Shown here: piece after piece, positions 12,501 to 24,429 of the stretch | How positions within the stretch are numbered: the stretch's first letter is position 1 | How the letters are laid out: each line of letters opens with the position of its first letter | Assembly: GCA_017311315.1 (NCBI GenBank) | Contig: CM029644.1 | Span: 33,251,606 to 33,315,605 of the forward strand | Reading direction: 5' to 3' | Source: Dendrocalamus latiflorus | Lineage: Eukaryota > Streptophyta > Magnoliopsida > Poales > Poaceae | DNA length: 64,000 bases | Program-made: the position numbers and the translations under genes | The notes under the pieces: generated by a model | Seen by the model: the letters and a program-made list of their open reading frames with translations, nothing else | Database searches by the model: none | Told to the model about the DNA's origin: nothing

Positions 12501-13615
12501 TGTTGCCATTGCCGAATCTAGAGACTTTATCAACCAAAGAGATCAAGATGCAAGCTATGTACGACCAACCACCCAACGCATACAATTACAAACACCAGCA
12601 CATAGCAGTACTATTAAATTGGATCGGACACAACGACCAGACAAATTTTATTATAAAAAATTTACTACCTCCAACATTGTAACTTACGTAAAATGTCAAC
12701 TGTTGTACAGGTTAAATAACTCGAGTTTATTTAAGCAAAGATTTATTTACTGATTCGAATAAGAATTCCACTTGTCAACGAACCTTCATGGTGCTTAATC
12801 AACATGTGGGCGCAACGTTATCTATAGTTTTTTACGTTGAAAATGCTGCCATGTTCCAGGAAATGCGGCTTCTTTTGCGTGATCTTGTGGGGATAATTTA
12901 AAAGTTTCAACAAAGAATCCTAAGCATATCACGCTGTATTAATTAGCTCGGAATTGATTTGAACAAACCAATTCAACTCAAAGAGAAACGGTTAGTGTAT
13001 GAATTTCAAAGCAGGAATCTTTTTCTCTCTTGTCTACCTCTCTGATAAAGACCTAGTAGACTAGAATTCATAAGAAACCTATGCTCCCATTGCTTTCAGA
13101 AATAAAGGTGGGAAATGACATGAGGTAAAGAACAAAACAGAAAGGGGGGAAAAGGCAAACTTTTTCCTGAGTAATGTTGATGGCTCTGAACACTCACAGG
13201 AATCCCAAGCTGTCGTAAACCCAAAAGCAATTAGTACTTGACAAGAATGAAATCCTGAGAAATCCAAGTAATAATTGATGATTCAAGCACCGAAATCAAC
13301 TTTTAATTCAGCGGGAAAAAGAGAGTATGAAAACTCTCCTAAGCATTCGTGAGCAAAATGAAAGAAAGAAATCCCCCCTAAGAACAAGAATAAATAGATT
13401 CGAAGCTGTGGTATAATCAAGGGAAGGCAGGCAGGAAGAAAAGCAAGAGCTTTCACCTCATAAACAAACATGAATGCATGAGGAAACCCTAAGGTTTGAA
13501 GAAAAAACGAGATGTAAAGAGCAAGAGACGAGGACAAACCGCTAAGATTGTGGTGGTGGGAATGGAATCCATCCTTGTCTCTGCCCCACGATCTACCGCG
13601 GCGAACTCCGCCCAT
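6562..13615 (-). CDS. TRM-type protein with DUF4378 (TON1-recruiting motif family)
   Basis: Predicted exons in transcript order are 13540-13615, 9982-10037, 7679-9607, 7272-7458 and 6562-7187; phases agree and give about 957 residues. TRM/LONGIFOLIA-related proteins act at cortical microtubules, recruiting TON1/TON2 components, and influence cell shape and division-plane setting. The N-terminal part carries the family motif VGRLMGLDTMP (residues ~83-93). A long, serine-rich low-complexity middle follows, and residues ~800-950 form the C-terminal DUF4378 region (FSYVADMLTCLGI, WPQPERRLLFDLTNDAL, NEDLLEGVIADLLL). The intron between exons 4 and 5 appears to use a GC donor (CAAG|GCAAGA at 7271). 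The first exon rests on a strong start context (GCCAAGATGG) and matching phase, but its donor (G|GTTTGT) is weak and it lies 3.5 kb upstream, so it is the least certain part. Leader exons near 13180-13250 or CT-rich 13690-13790 are possible. Confidence 0.88.
10731..12500. mobile_element. LTR-like remnant inside the first TRM intron
   Basis: About 1.75 kb of non-coding sequence starts near TGTGTTAAGATG (10732) and ends near the C-rich ACACCCCCTGTTGCC (12492). Clusters of GCGGTCTGACCG-like words lie near both ends (10790-10875 and 12250-12350), and a leader-like segment with GGGTTAGGGTTTGAGAGAG occurs near 11615. This resembles a grass LTR without its internal region (solo LTR). No target duplication or primer-binding site could be confirmed, so the boundaries are approximate. 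Confidence 0.45.
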
Positions 13616-13691
13616 CTTGGCACCGCACAGCACAATTCAGGGATCTTTCGCAGAGAGGACAAGACAAGCAACTGAGCAAATCGGAGTCGGA

Positions 13692-13783
13692 GGAGGTGTA
13701 CCGTTGTGTTGTGGGGAAGAAGGCGCTCTCTCTCTCTCTCTCTCTCTCTCGGAGGTGTACAGTACCGTTGTGTTGTGGGGAAG
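13692..13783. repeat. CT microsatellite flanked by a direct repeat
   Basis: An (CT)n tract at about 13726-13750 is bracketed by two copies of GGAGGTGTA..CCGTTGTG followed by TTGTGGGGAAGA (13692-13720 and 13751-13783). On the minus strand this is a GA tract about 110 bases upstream of the proposed TRM start, a common place for GA repeats in plant leaders. Confidence 0.75.
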
Positions 13784-14142
13784 AGACAAGGTTCTCTGTG
13801 CTCTCTGGGCTTGAGAGTCTTGGGTCTGGAATTTTTTTCCCCTTTGGGCTAGATTTGTGCGAAATAGGCTCGTGGATCTTATTTTTGCGAAAGTGGCCCT
13901 AGATGGGAAGATGTCGTGGCCACCAAGCGTGCCAGGAGGAAGAAGTGGCACTGCTAACAACTGCGCCAGGAAGGTCACTCGGTGCTTTCAGCCGAGCTTT
14001 TGCTCATGCGGGCCTTGCGTTGTTTCCATCGTTTTGTGATTATTCAAACTTTACATCATGTCGCATCTCATCAACGTCATTCGCTGTCTCCTTCATGCGG
14101 CTATTTAACACACGAGCGTGTGGCTCCTAATTCATTCGTAAT

Positions 14143-14449
14143 GTCGTCATTACATTTTTTCTATTGCATGCAGGCTATCGCCGTCCATAGTAAATATATT
14201 TTAATGAAGTTCCATTTGTTATTATTGCATGTGGAATATTGTCGTTCGTAGACATAATATTTACATCTGGAGGTTATTTTTGTGGTCATTACGGTTGAGC
14301 TTTGTATTGTACGTACACATATGAAATGGAAACATGATTTTTTTCGCGCATTAATGTTATGTTTATATTGTCGTCATTACATATTTTATTATCGCATGCA
14401 GGTTATTGCCGTCCGTAGTAACTATATTTTAATCAAGTGGCATTTGTTA
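14143..14449 (+). repeat. Direct repeat pair (~80 bp, 227 bp apart)
   Basis: The segment 14143-14221 (GTCGTCATTACAT...CATGCAGG...CATTTGTTA) recurs at 14370-14449 with scattered substitutions. It lies just upstream of the second PMD copy and may belong to the same element's 5' region. The interval 13784-14486 otherwise shows no gene. Confidence 0.6.
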
Positions 14450-14486
14450 TGTTCTTTGATGTATTGTTCCTTCTCTACGGTTAGGA

Positions 14487-15650
14487 ATGGCAACTAATAT
14501 ACCACCCCTGCTGGAGGAGGTGTGGAACAACCACCATCACTGCCACGGCTGGATCAGCGGCGATGGGCCGTCTACACTTATCACACGGGGACCATGGGAA
14601 ACCTGGCCATTGGACGACCCCTACGTTGGCAAGTTGCATGCGTCCAGGCTGATTGCATTTGCATGCATGATTAATATAGTTCAGAACTTCTTGATCGACA
14701 CGTCTTTTCTTTCCACCCTCATTGATCGATGGTGGCCTGAGACCCACACCTTCCACTTTCAGTGGAGAGAGATGACAGTGACATTGCAGGATGTCAGCTT
14801 CATTACAGGCCTTCCCTTGCAAGATCACCTGACTAGAAGATGCACCTTACTGAGCGCTTCGGGACGGCTATCCCAGAGAAGGGCAAGGGGTGCCGCATGT
14901 TTGGCTTCAACGATACATGCAATGCCCTGAGGACACCACAGCGGAGGTAGTCTGGTGCCACCTCATTGCGTACGTGATGTTCCTGTTCGGGTGGATCATG
15001 TTCCCGACCACTAAGAGGGACGCGGTGTACCCAAGCTATCTTCACCTCGCGGAGTCCATCGTGGACTCGGACAAGGATACCGTGCCGCAGTACAACTGGG
15101 GTTCAGCTGTGCTGTGTGCAACCTACCATGGCTTGTGCGACGCATCTCAGTGTCGCACGGGAGCTGATCCCGTGTTGGCTGGTTGCCATACGCTGCTACA
15201 GCTGTGGGCATGGGAGCACTTCCCAGTCGGGTGACCTTACTTCCGTGTTCTAGTCAACCCGTACGGCAATAGTGAACTTTTTTACCAGGATGAGGATAAG
15301 GCTACAGATGGCCCGACCATGGGAACCAGATGGATTTTTATATTGGACTTGTAGGCAAATGAAGAAGTGTTGGAATAGTGACGATTGGCAGCTGACACAA
15401 CAACATTTGTTAGATGAGTGGGAGTCGGCTGCACTTGCATGGACCCTGAATGAGACAAGGCCATGAGACCAAGAGGCATATGGCACGTACTTGGAATGGT
15501 ACGTGCAGAGCACGTGACCAAGATTAACAGGAACACCCCTGCCACGACATGCAGAGCCCAATCACGTCGATCGCCTGGCATTGGGGCTAAACATACACCG
15601 AACAGCGTGGCATGATGACTCGGTATGTTCATAAAGGTCCACATTTTGCA
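14487..15650 (+). pseudogene. Plant mobile domain (PMD) protein, decayed copy 2
   Basis: A second, independently diverged PMD relic. The opening frame (14487-14930) has HHHCHGWISGDGPS, WPLDDPYVGKLHASRLI, TLIDRWWPETHTFHFQW and VTLQDVSFITGLPLQ, corresponding segment by segment to copy 1. A shift near 14840-14890 moves the homology to another frame (14890-15234: VVWCHLIAYVMFLFGWIMFP, YNWGSAVLCATYHGLCDASQ, LLQLWAWEHFPVG), followed by a TGA, further PMD-like sequence to about 15350 (DGPTMGTRWIFI) and then stops. The C-terminal part seen in copy 1 is missing or unrecognisable. Both copies lie on the same strand and are each broken in different places. It is a transposon-derived pseudogene. Confidence 0.78.
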
Positions 15651-18118
15651 ACCTCAGAAAATTGGTGAACTAACAAATCTTTTCCTTGCTACCCCATGTT
15701 GCTGGACTGCATGTGGCAAAAAAAATCACATTGGACTCTAGAACTCAGTTGGGAGGGGTGGAACCAAATTCAAACTAAATTTTGGATACTATCAAAATGA
15801 AAAGAATCAAACATCACACATGCAAACCAGCATCTGATCAATAAAGTTCGAAGGCAAATCTCGTAGCAGCCTTGCCACTTGTCATTGATTGCATCACCAT
15901 CCCCCGCAGTCGATGTGGATGGAGAAAAAACAATGATGTGGCCTGTTCTAGGCGTCGGTGAGCAGAAGAAGAGGCGGATCTAGATGACAGCCGTGTGAAC
16001 AGGTACCATGAGGGAGAGGGGAAGCATGGGAGGAGGATGGTTGTAGTCCCATGTGGCGATTCTTATGACTTACAAATAGTTATTTGCAAGTGCATAGAAA
16101 TCATCATGTAGCACTTCACCTTCGAGTATTCTAGGGTATCGTATTTGTCACAGGAAGCTTTATGGCCCAGAGATATCAACTTAACTATTTAACTACTTAT
16201 CTTTCGACTCTCCAAACAATAAGTAACAACTCTGGATAAGTTCTACTGGTAGATAGCTAGCCAAGAGTCTGTAGCTGGTAGGGTAGGAGTAAGTGGTTTC
16301 TGAATAGTGGTCTTGTTCTTTCTTAAGTAGAGTAAAATGATATATATCTGTAGAAGTGAAATGTAATGCACTAACAACCGTTTTCGCGGAAACTAGGCTA
16401 AGTGCTATCACCCACTTAGCCTAACTCTCAAGGATGTGGCTGGACTAATCCCAGAGGATCTCTGGATAACACCTTATAGTCGTGCACTACTATAAGAGTA
16501 TAAGCTCCACGCAGATATGATTAAAAGTAGTGAATTAGGACTAAGCGCTAGCAGCAAAGTCTGAAGTGTGTATAGCCCCTAGCGCGAAAGCTTATAAGCA
16601 ACTATACAATGAAGGCGCTATGCCTCAGGCCCAAGGGTAGCTCAGCCCTTCCACTATAGGACATACCGGTACTACTAGTCGGGTCCTATGTTAATCCATG
16701 AAAAAGATAATAAGATACTAGATAATAACCACTTTGTTGAAATGATAATTCGCTCTTACAAGGTAAAGTAGATACATGGAGCTTGGCACATACTGGGATA
16801 TCGAGGGGAGAGAGGGGGGGGGTTGAGGAATCACGTACGGCAGCAACTACAGTTGGAGGCAGATAGATGCGCAGTAGCAGTGCGATCTGGCCTGGCCATC
16901 ACGAAACTAGAGTTTGCAGCAAGCGGTTGCAACAAGACAAGTAGAGATTTCGAGAGAGTAATACATGGAGGGAGGGAGGGAGGGAGTAGTCCGCCATCGA
17001 TCAAATCCGTGGCCAAGGTTTGCAGGAAGCGATCGATAGCCATTCAGATTCAGGTGTAGTGCGATCGAGTGCAGGTCGGTCGAAAGGAGCGACCGCGTGT
17101 TCAGAGTAGCATTTGGTACTCCACACCCTGGCAACATACATACATAAAACAAGGTAGACGATGACGTCCATTTGGTTTGGCCGCGATTTCTGGGCATTGC
17201 GACACACTGGCTGCAGCTGACTGCAGATATGAATACGATCGCTGACGATAATACCATACTGATGATAAAAAGTTCACACTTAACTTTTGCATGTCAGCTG
17301 CAGCTAGTATTTGCAATACCATCCTGCGGATATGAATATGATAAATTCAGCCTTAACTTTTGCTGAAACCAAGAGAATGCGCGCGCGATCCAGATGATAA
17401 AGACCAATATGTATGCATGCATACATGGTCAGATAGTCAGTCCTCGATCCCCACGTTAGGTATGTTGGCTACGGTAAACGACCGCAAGCAACTGCATGCT
17501 AGCTTCTTTCCAGGAAAAGTAGAGCAGATAATTTCTGTCCAACAGATAGATGAAGGAGTTTGGAGTGAATTAGGAAAAGAGACCGATCAATCAAAGGCTT
17601 ACGGAGCGAATTTAGAAAAAAAGAATTGGGCTATCTCACAAAGTTATTGTTTATGTAGAAACTAGAAAGAACTTCCAGCTTGAGGATGGATTTTTGCTAA
17701 TCAATGACATATTTGAGAGGCTGGGTTAGATTAAGGGTGTTGTTCTGATTACCCTGCTGTCACAAGTCTTCTGGGTTAAATGCAAACGAACTAATATATA
17801 TCATTAGTGATTGTCTGATTGATATCCTGTAGACTGTAGAGTTCATCGCCAAGTAAAGGAGTTTGTTGATTTTGTGTGATCTCTACTAAACATTCTTGAT
17901 GTAAGAGTTGCAACTCTAGAATGTGGATACTGGATAGATGGTTGTCTATGGTGCATTGGTGTTACTAATAAATGATCTCAATATTTATTCAGTGGTAAAT
18001 ATTAATTATTTTATGGTGCTTACTTGTTTACTATATACTACCATGGCAATTATTGTTTGCTATTTTGAAGCTGTACCTCTTGCTGTTTTAGGTGATATAT
18101 TCAATTGATCTAAACACT
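15651..18118. other. Gene-free interval
   Basis: No supported gene. Short open frames here lack family signatures and codon bias. The part 16140-16800 has a dense, non-coding, LTR-like composition (many CTTAG/CTATAG words) but no confirmed ends; 16960-16990 has a short GGGA tract. Nothing else is resolved. Confidence 0.5.
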
Positions 18119-18345
18119 AAGTCATTGTGGAAGCATGTTGATATTCTAGAGAGATTTATTGGTGGTGAAGAAAATGTGCAATTCAGATGCAAGTATTGTG
18201 CTTGAGAATACTATGGAAGGTACTGTAGAGTTAAAGCGCACTTACTTAAAATATCGAATGCTAGGATTAGAATATGCTCAAAGGTGACAATATCTATCCT
18301 TTAGCAACTTTAGAGTGAAGTCGATGAGGATGAAGAAGAAAACTA
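18119..18345 (+). pseudogene. hAT transposase N-terminal BED-finger fragment
   Basis: Translation from 18119 gives KSLWKHVDILERF, then VQFRCKYCA, a stop, EYYGRYCRVKAHLLKIS and RIRICSKVT. The CxxC pair followed by RVKAHLLKI and a late Cys fits the BED-type zinc finger at the start of hAT transposases. A stop codon interrupts it, and no downstream dimerisation domain is recognisable, so it is a relic. Confidence 0.65.
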
Positions 18346-18420
18346 GCCTGTAGCATTCAATTCATCAAGGTAATCTTAGTTCTTCCTCTCTCGTAGACTA
18401 TTTATAATTTTTTTATTTTC

Positions 18421-18462
18421 AAATATATATATATGTATATATATATATATGTATATATATGC
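18421..18462. repeat. TA-rich microsatellite
   Basis: A run of TATATA interrupted by TATGTATA words, about 40 bases long. No associated gene. Confidence 0.85.
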
Positions 18463-21400
18463 CGTATCGATGTATTTTTATTTTTAGAAAATATCGTACC
18501 GCCGTATCGTTATACCTGTATCGCGTATGGGGTATGCTAGCTGCCTATCGCATTCTTTCTTTCTCAATTTTCACGTGAATGATGCGATCACTAGCTAGCT
18601 AGGCAGGCCGACGGACCAAATTAAAGAAAAAGAAAAGGTATCCTGTCGATAGGGATCTCTCCTCTCACTACTTAGGATTTAGGAGGCGGATTTGTAGTCG
18701 AGGCTAATGTCATTCTTGTTAGCTTCTCGCTATCCTCTCTCGCAAAATATAGGGATTTAGTTTGCTGCGCTTTTGCTGGAATGCTAATGCTCTGCTGCTC
18801 GTCAACCAATTTGGCCTATCCAAAACATATTTTGAGGCAGCTCAATTTACAGGTGTACTATTGCTAGTGCTAGTGCACCCAACACAAGCGGTGCTAATGA
18901 AGCGTACAGTGCTCAATAAGATGACGAAGCTGATCTTGTTAAGGAAAATGGCAAAGTTGATCATGGTCCAGAAGATAGTGCTCGACATCCAGAAGAGCCG
19001 TGAAAGGAGCACCGGATGCCCAACTTCCAGAAAATTTAGTAACAAGGGCAACTGTCGAGTTGCGGGATGAGTTTCAGAAAGAGATGACTAACAACGATGA
19101 GCTCCGCAGGTAGAGGAACAACAAGCAGGTAATGCACCTCAACAGTGACTACCACCTATATTACTGCTGTGCCAACTCGAGCTGTAATTGCGCTTGCCAC
19201 TACCGTGATAACCTGCCACATCCACACCATCTAGATGACCGCTACATTATATGGGTGCCCTATGGTTTCACATTTTCGCCCTAGTGCTGTTGTAATTCGC
19301 ACCTTGATTGCGAAATTTATGTCAGGCTTGACAAGATTCATTGCTATAATTTTTTGCAATAATGTATCTGCACTAGTTAAAAGAGAGAGTTGGTGGTGTT
19401 GGTACATATGCTTGTCTAAACTCCCTGTTGCGCCTTCCTAAAAAATTTCTAACAAAAACAGATATTTTTTCAACTGTAGCGCTAGTTAATACAAAAGGAG
19501 TTAAACAGGTAAACTACCACCAGGGGCTAGCTCCTACTGTTGAGCCAGGGCAAGAGCTATTGAGCCTAAGGAGTTTGGCAACCCTACGGGGGTCGACGGT
19601 GCCTAAGCCGTGCCAACACCTGCCACACTCGCCACACCTACCGCTGTGCCGAGTTTTAGTGGTACTACCGAGCTCAGGAACGAGATTATTTTTGTAAAAC
19701 AAGGACATTGAGGGTCCAAATTTGTAAAAAAATTAGGGGATAAATGTGTGAATAGTTTGTTTTAAGAGATCATTAGAGCATCCATAATGCGGTGCTCCGG
19801 TCAGGAGCCCCGCAGAGCCACCTAGGCTCAGATGCCACCATGGAAGCGAGATGCTGCCTCGCTGGGTGTTAGTTGCCTGTAGAAGATGTAGGTGCTTGGA
19901 GGAAAGAAGGTGCGGTCCTGGTGGAGAAAGGAAGGAAGAAAGAGCAGGGCACCTTGTGACGCGATAGGTGAGGTTGGCGGATGCTGGAACTAGGCGAGCG
20001 AGGGCGGAAGTGACCACGTTGTGATGATGACGACGCTGGATGGGCGACAAAGGCGGCATATGAGCTGCGCCACGGCTGGATCTGGGAGGGGATGAGGTTG
20101 GCTGCGGCCGAATCTAGCCAGACGAGGGTGGCAGTGATGATGCTCAAGGCCGGCAGAGGAGACTAGATCTGGACGCTCGAGAGTGGCGACAATGCTTGAG
20201 GGCAACTGGATCTAGATGGACCTAGTCGAGGAGGAGTGAAGAGGTGAGGTGGGATGCTGGTGACCTCCGACCAGCGAGAGGCGACGTTGGATGGGCGACG
20301 AAGGCGACATTGGAGCCACACCGTGGTCGGATATGGGAGGGGAGAAGGTGTCTTGTGAACGGCGACGGATCTGGCCAAGGAGCAACGGCAAGAGGGAGAG
20401 AAGAGTGTGGTGGTTGGTGGCCGATTGGGGAATGTGGATGCGGGAAGGGGGGAGAGATGAGTTCGGTGGGGGCTCACTGAGTCAGGATGAACTGAACTGA
20501 GTAAAAAATGCTAAAAAGCTGAAATACATAATTGAAACTACTACTTTAAGCCACTATGCACTTTGAGTGGAGATTTTTTGTATGCGATGGTTTAAGCTGA
20601 TTGGACGGTATTCTCTATGACTATCAGCCGTGACGTGGGGCCTTGTAGCGAGGTTTGCCCGTCCCGATATGAGTACCCAGGGCAGGGGCAGCTGCACAAG
20701 AAGAAGACGCAATTAAATTTGATCGCTACTGACATGTGCAAAATGATAGTGCGAGCACAGTAGCATAAGTGAATCCTTTGCAAAATGATAAGTGCCTGCG
20801 ACGTTGGTGGGCCTGTCCTGAAGAGACCAGCAAGCACTGTGCAACCTTAGGTGTGCTTAATTTGCTTGATGCTGGCATCTTGGCAACATACCTAGCAACA
20901 TTATAGTGCAATTCTGATTATAATTTGGCCGAGTCCTATCCTATTTCATATGGACGAAATATCCGACAGCTGTGCCTCAGTTAGAATCCTATCTTGGTGT
21001 TTTTATCCCGTTCATAGAAAAAAATTTCATCTCACGTTGAATCATCCGTTACCAAGTCCGAATCTGTCTGAATTAAACTGCTATGGCCGCAAGTTACAAG
21101 AGGCGTTTGTTTTGTTTTGTTTTGGTTCTGTTGAATTTTCTATGGTTTGGTTTGACTGGTTGCATGAATTGATACTTCTCAAGCAACAGATCATCAGCTG
21201 ACAACTCTGTTGGACGGGACGGCCTTGGAAGGTGCTTTCTGCGCGTTGTTCGTCGAGAAGGTGATGAACCGGTCCATTGCTGGTTTCCTCTTCTGTTGGC
21301 CATATCTCATGCCATCCTCTCTTCCTTCTTCGCTCCTTGTTTTTTCTTGCGTGTGTGTGGCTGCCCTGTTGTATGAACCTCTGCTTCTTTTTTCCCCCTC

Positions 21401-23439
21401 TAGGGTAATGAGCGCGTTCTAGGGGAAACAAAAAAAAAAGAAGCTTAGAAGCACATCATATCAGTGAACTAAACCTTTTTATACATCTACTAACCCGTAA
21501 ACTAAGTAAATTTCCTACTTACATTATGATTTCGTGGAACAGTGAATCTGCACTTATTAATATAGCAGGATGCTCAGGTAAGACTCATCAACATTGGGCC
21601 CTGTTCAATTTAGGTCGCGGCTCATAATTTTTTGCTATAGCTAATGATTTTTGTCTATATTTTTCAAGATGACGGTGAACTTTGGAGACACCGACAATGG
21701 AGAAGAAGCTTGATTTTTGGTGATTTGCTATGAGAAATCCAATTAATTTTAGAGGAAGATTCAAGGTGCTCGGAAACATAAGATGACCGAAAAAGAATTA
21801 CAAAAGCTTCACTAAAGAGAGAGATCGGGGTGCTGGAGTGGTGGCTATGTGGGGAGCGGCAGGGTGAGGTGCAGCGCAATGACCGAGATGGAGAATAGTG
21901 TGTTACAAATGTGGGCAATATTTTAATTCTAAGTTTTATTAGGAGACAAATAATAAACTAATGATGCAAAACTCACAACTAATAGCAAGCTACTCATCAT
22001 ACTTCAGAACATATACAAGAAAAACAATATAGTAACAAAGTCGAACGTGCGCACGAACGACTTCCTTATTAGCCTGATGAAGAACAGAAAGCCACGCAGG
22101 CTTGACGCAGTGCAGAACGTAGGTGTAGCAGTGCAGTGAGCGGTCGCGCAGATGCGCTGCCCAGAAACCTTATTGCCACCCCGTGCAGGTACTATCTGCG
22201 GCAACGGTTCGGAGATAGCCGCTCTCCCTCCTTCCAGGTGCACGCCGGGAAGAAATGTCGATGAGGTTCAGACAGCACAGCACAACAGCACAACAGAGCA
22301 GAAAGTAGGGGAAGAATGGAGGTGCAAAATTCTTTCTCTTTTCCTGGACGCCTCCAGGCCCTTTTATGGGCGCTGCAGTTACTAGTAGTAACTGCTGTGT
22401 TTTAAACAGAATTATGCACTGGTAACTGCCTCATCAAATCACAAATTAAGCTGTGTAAATTCACTTGTAACTGACTCATTCAAATGTTTAAATCTCATTT
22501 AAACAGAGAGAGTGAGGTGCATGGTTCAGCAAAAATAAATATGAACTTGGTCTGCCAAGTGGCGCGCCACGTTACGGCACGGTCGCGCGTCACAAGTCAC
22601 GCGAAATTACGCGAATACGCGCGTGCGTGTGTGACTAGATAGAACCATCCGCATACCATCTTTTTCCATATTCAAGGAGTGGGGAGGACTCCACCTAATA
22701 TGGTTCTAAACTACGCATACTTTGGAATTAAGGAAATAGGTCAAATTAAATGGGCCAATTTCTAACATAGTGATCGGCAGCCTTCCGACTTCGCCTTCAC
22801 CTTTTCCAACCCGCTATTTTCCAGAGGGCACCGCCAGAGCCAAGAGCCCATGCCATGGCCGCTGCCTTGGCGCCGCAAGCACCGCTGTTGAGCTCCCCTA
22901 CCGTGACGCCGCCTATAGCTCTTTTAAGGTCGGGCCGACCCATTTTATCCGTCAGGCGGTCGCACCGCTTGAGCCGCCTTGGAAGCATGCACAGTTACTG
23001 CTTCCTCCTGGATACGAATTCAGATCATAACCTGAACATAATGGATTGGTATTCCTTTTTTTTTACAAATGGTTTGGAATGGACGGGAAGGGGAAGGCGG
23101 AGAACAGAGCGGCAGTAGAGCAGCTACTCATGAGTTGAAATAAATTCCCATATTTTTTAAAAAAATATTCTTCCATCCCCATGCTCAAGGCACATGGGAT
23201 CGCAAATACTTGCGGCATTTTATAATCTCCTGCGAAATCTTCGTTCACCTTAATTCTTGCATGTCCTCCTACACTTACCGCACATTTGTACGCTATGCTA
23301 CGGCCCTGTTCGGAATATCGCAGGAATTTTGGAACACCCCACCATAAAAGAAGCCGTTCTTTATGAAAACTCTCGTATCCAAACAAGTCGTAGATGAGAA
23401 TATAGACGCTTTCTACATCTCAGAAACACGCCACTTACG
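18463..23439. other. Gene-free interval with minor duplications
   Basis: No gene is supported. The purine-rich segment near 20028-20110 (GCTGGATGGGCGAC..AAGGCG) recurs in diverged form at 20285-20350. A GC-rich CpG-containing stretch lies at 22555-22635. The open frames here look like chance frames in biased sequence. Confidence 0.5.
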
Positions 23440-23810
23440 CTGTTATGACGTGGCAGGGATCTTTATGCAAAAACCAAGGATCTATATGTAATTTCACAAT
23501 ATCTAACGGGACTTTCTGCAAAAATCCTACGTGGTAGTGCTCCCAGGGACGAATCCCCCGGGCTTAATATAGGAGAAAACTGCAGAGTTTTCTCTAGTAA
23601 AAAGAGGGCCTCTATGAAAAACCAAGGGCCTATATGTAATTTCAGAAAAGTGAAGTTTTTTCACAAAAACTGACATGGCAAGGTTCTTTCTGCCAAAATT
23701 GAGGACCCGTATGTAGTCTCATAAAATCCAAAGGGGCTTTCTGCAAAAAAATCTATGTGCCAGTGCTCCCCGGGTGCGAATCCCCCAGGCTTAATATAGG
23801 AGTATTTTCA
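23440..23810 (+). repeat. Dispersed repeat family, copy C (tandem halves)
   Basis: Two related halves about 226 bases apart each end with a GTGCTCCC..GG..CGAATCCCCC block followed by GGCTTAATATAGGAG (about 23538 and 23764). Each contains words of the type 'GACCTATATGTAATTTC' and 'TTTCTGCAAAAA'. The same vocabulary appears at 38590-38990 and, reversed, at 61330-61800, so these look like members of one non-coding repeat family. Confidence 0.5.
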
Positions 23811-24429
23811 AGTGTGCTTAGAGATGTGTATGTGTGTGTATGGGTGGAATCAAGTTAGGGCTGTTGGTGTTATAGGACATCGGGTCTAAATTTTTTTTAG
23901 CAAAGATCAACACCTCCAACCCATATGTGAACCCCTAGTCTAAACTCAACGCAACCTTGTTTCTTCATTGAAGTCCATGAAAAGAGCACTATTAGCTCAA
24001 ATTCCTAGTAGCTAGTAATAGTCTACAAAGAGCCTCCACTTCCCTCAGCCCATGAGGCAACGACAGCAGGCCAAGCCAGCCTAAAAGAGATGACCGTAAC
24101 AGGCCACGACGTCCATTTGATCGATCTCAAAGCATATCACCCTCGTGGTTGTACACGCTTCATCCGATCGCCTCGTGGTCATGACTCCGTCTGCCACCTT
24201 CGTCGACACCTCTGAAGGTTAGAGGATGGGCCGCACGTGTCAGAGCTTCATATCGTCACTGCCTGCGTTGACTGTGAGTCCGAAGGATGGGGGATGGGCC
24301 GTGCGCATTAGGCTTTCATCTCACTGTCACCTTCGTCAATGCCAAGTCCAAAGGGTGCAGGAAGAAACACGCGTGTCAGAGCTTTGTCTGGTTGCCACCT
24401 TCGTCAACCCTGATTCTGAAGGGTGCGGG

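Noticed and set aside
13079..13267. Coding exon of the TRM gene
   Set aside because: A plausible acceptor and a GTGAGTG donor surround a ~65-bp segment, but it is not needed for frame continuity; it may be a leader exon of an alternative transcript.
19428..20500. Gene in the purine/GC-rich 19.4-20.5 kb stretch
   Set aside because: Overlapping frames on both strands with low-complexity composition and internal duplications; no motif recognised.
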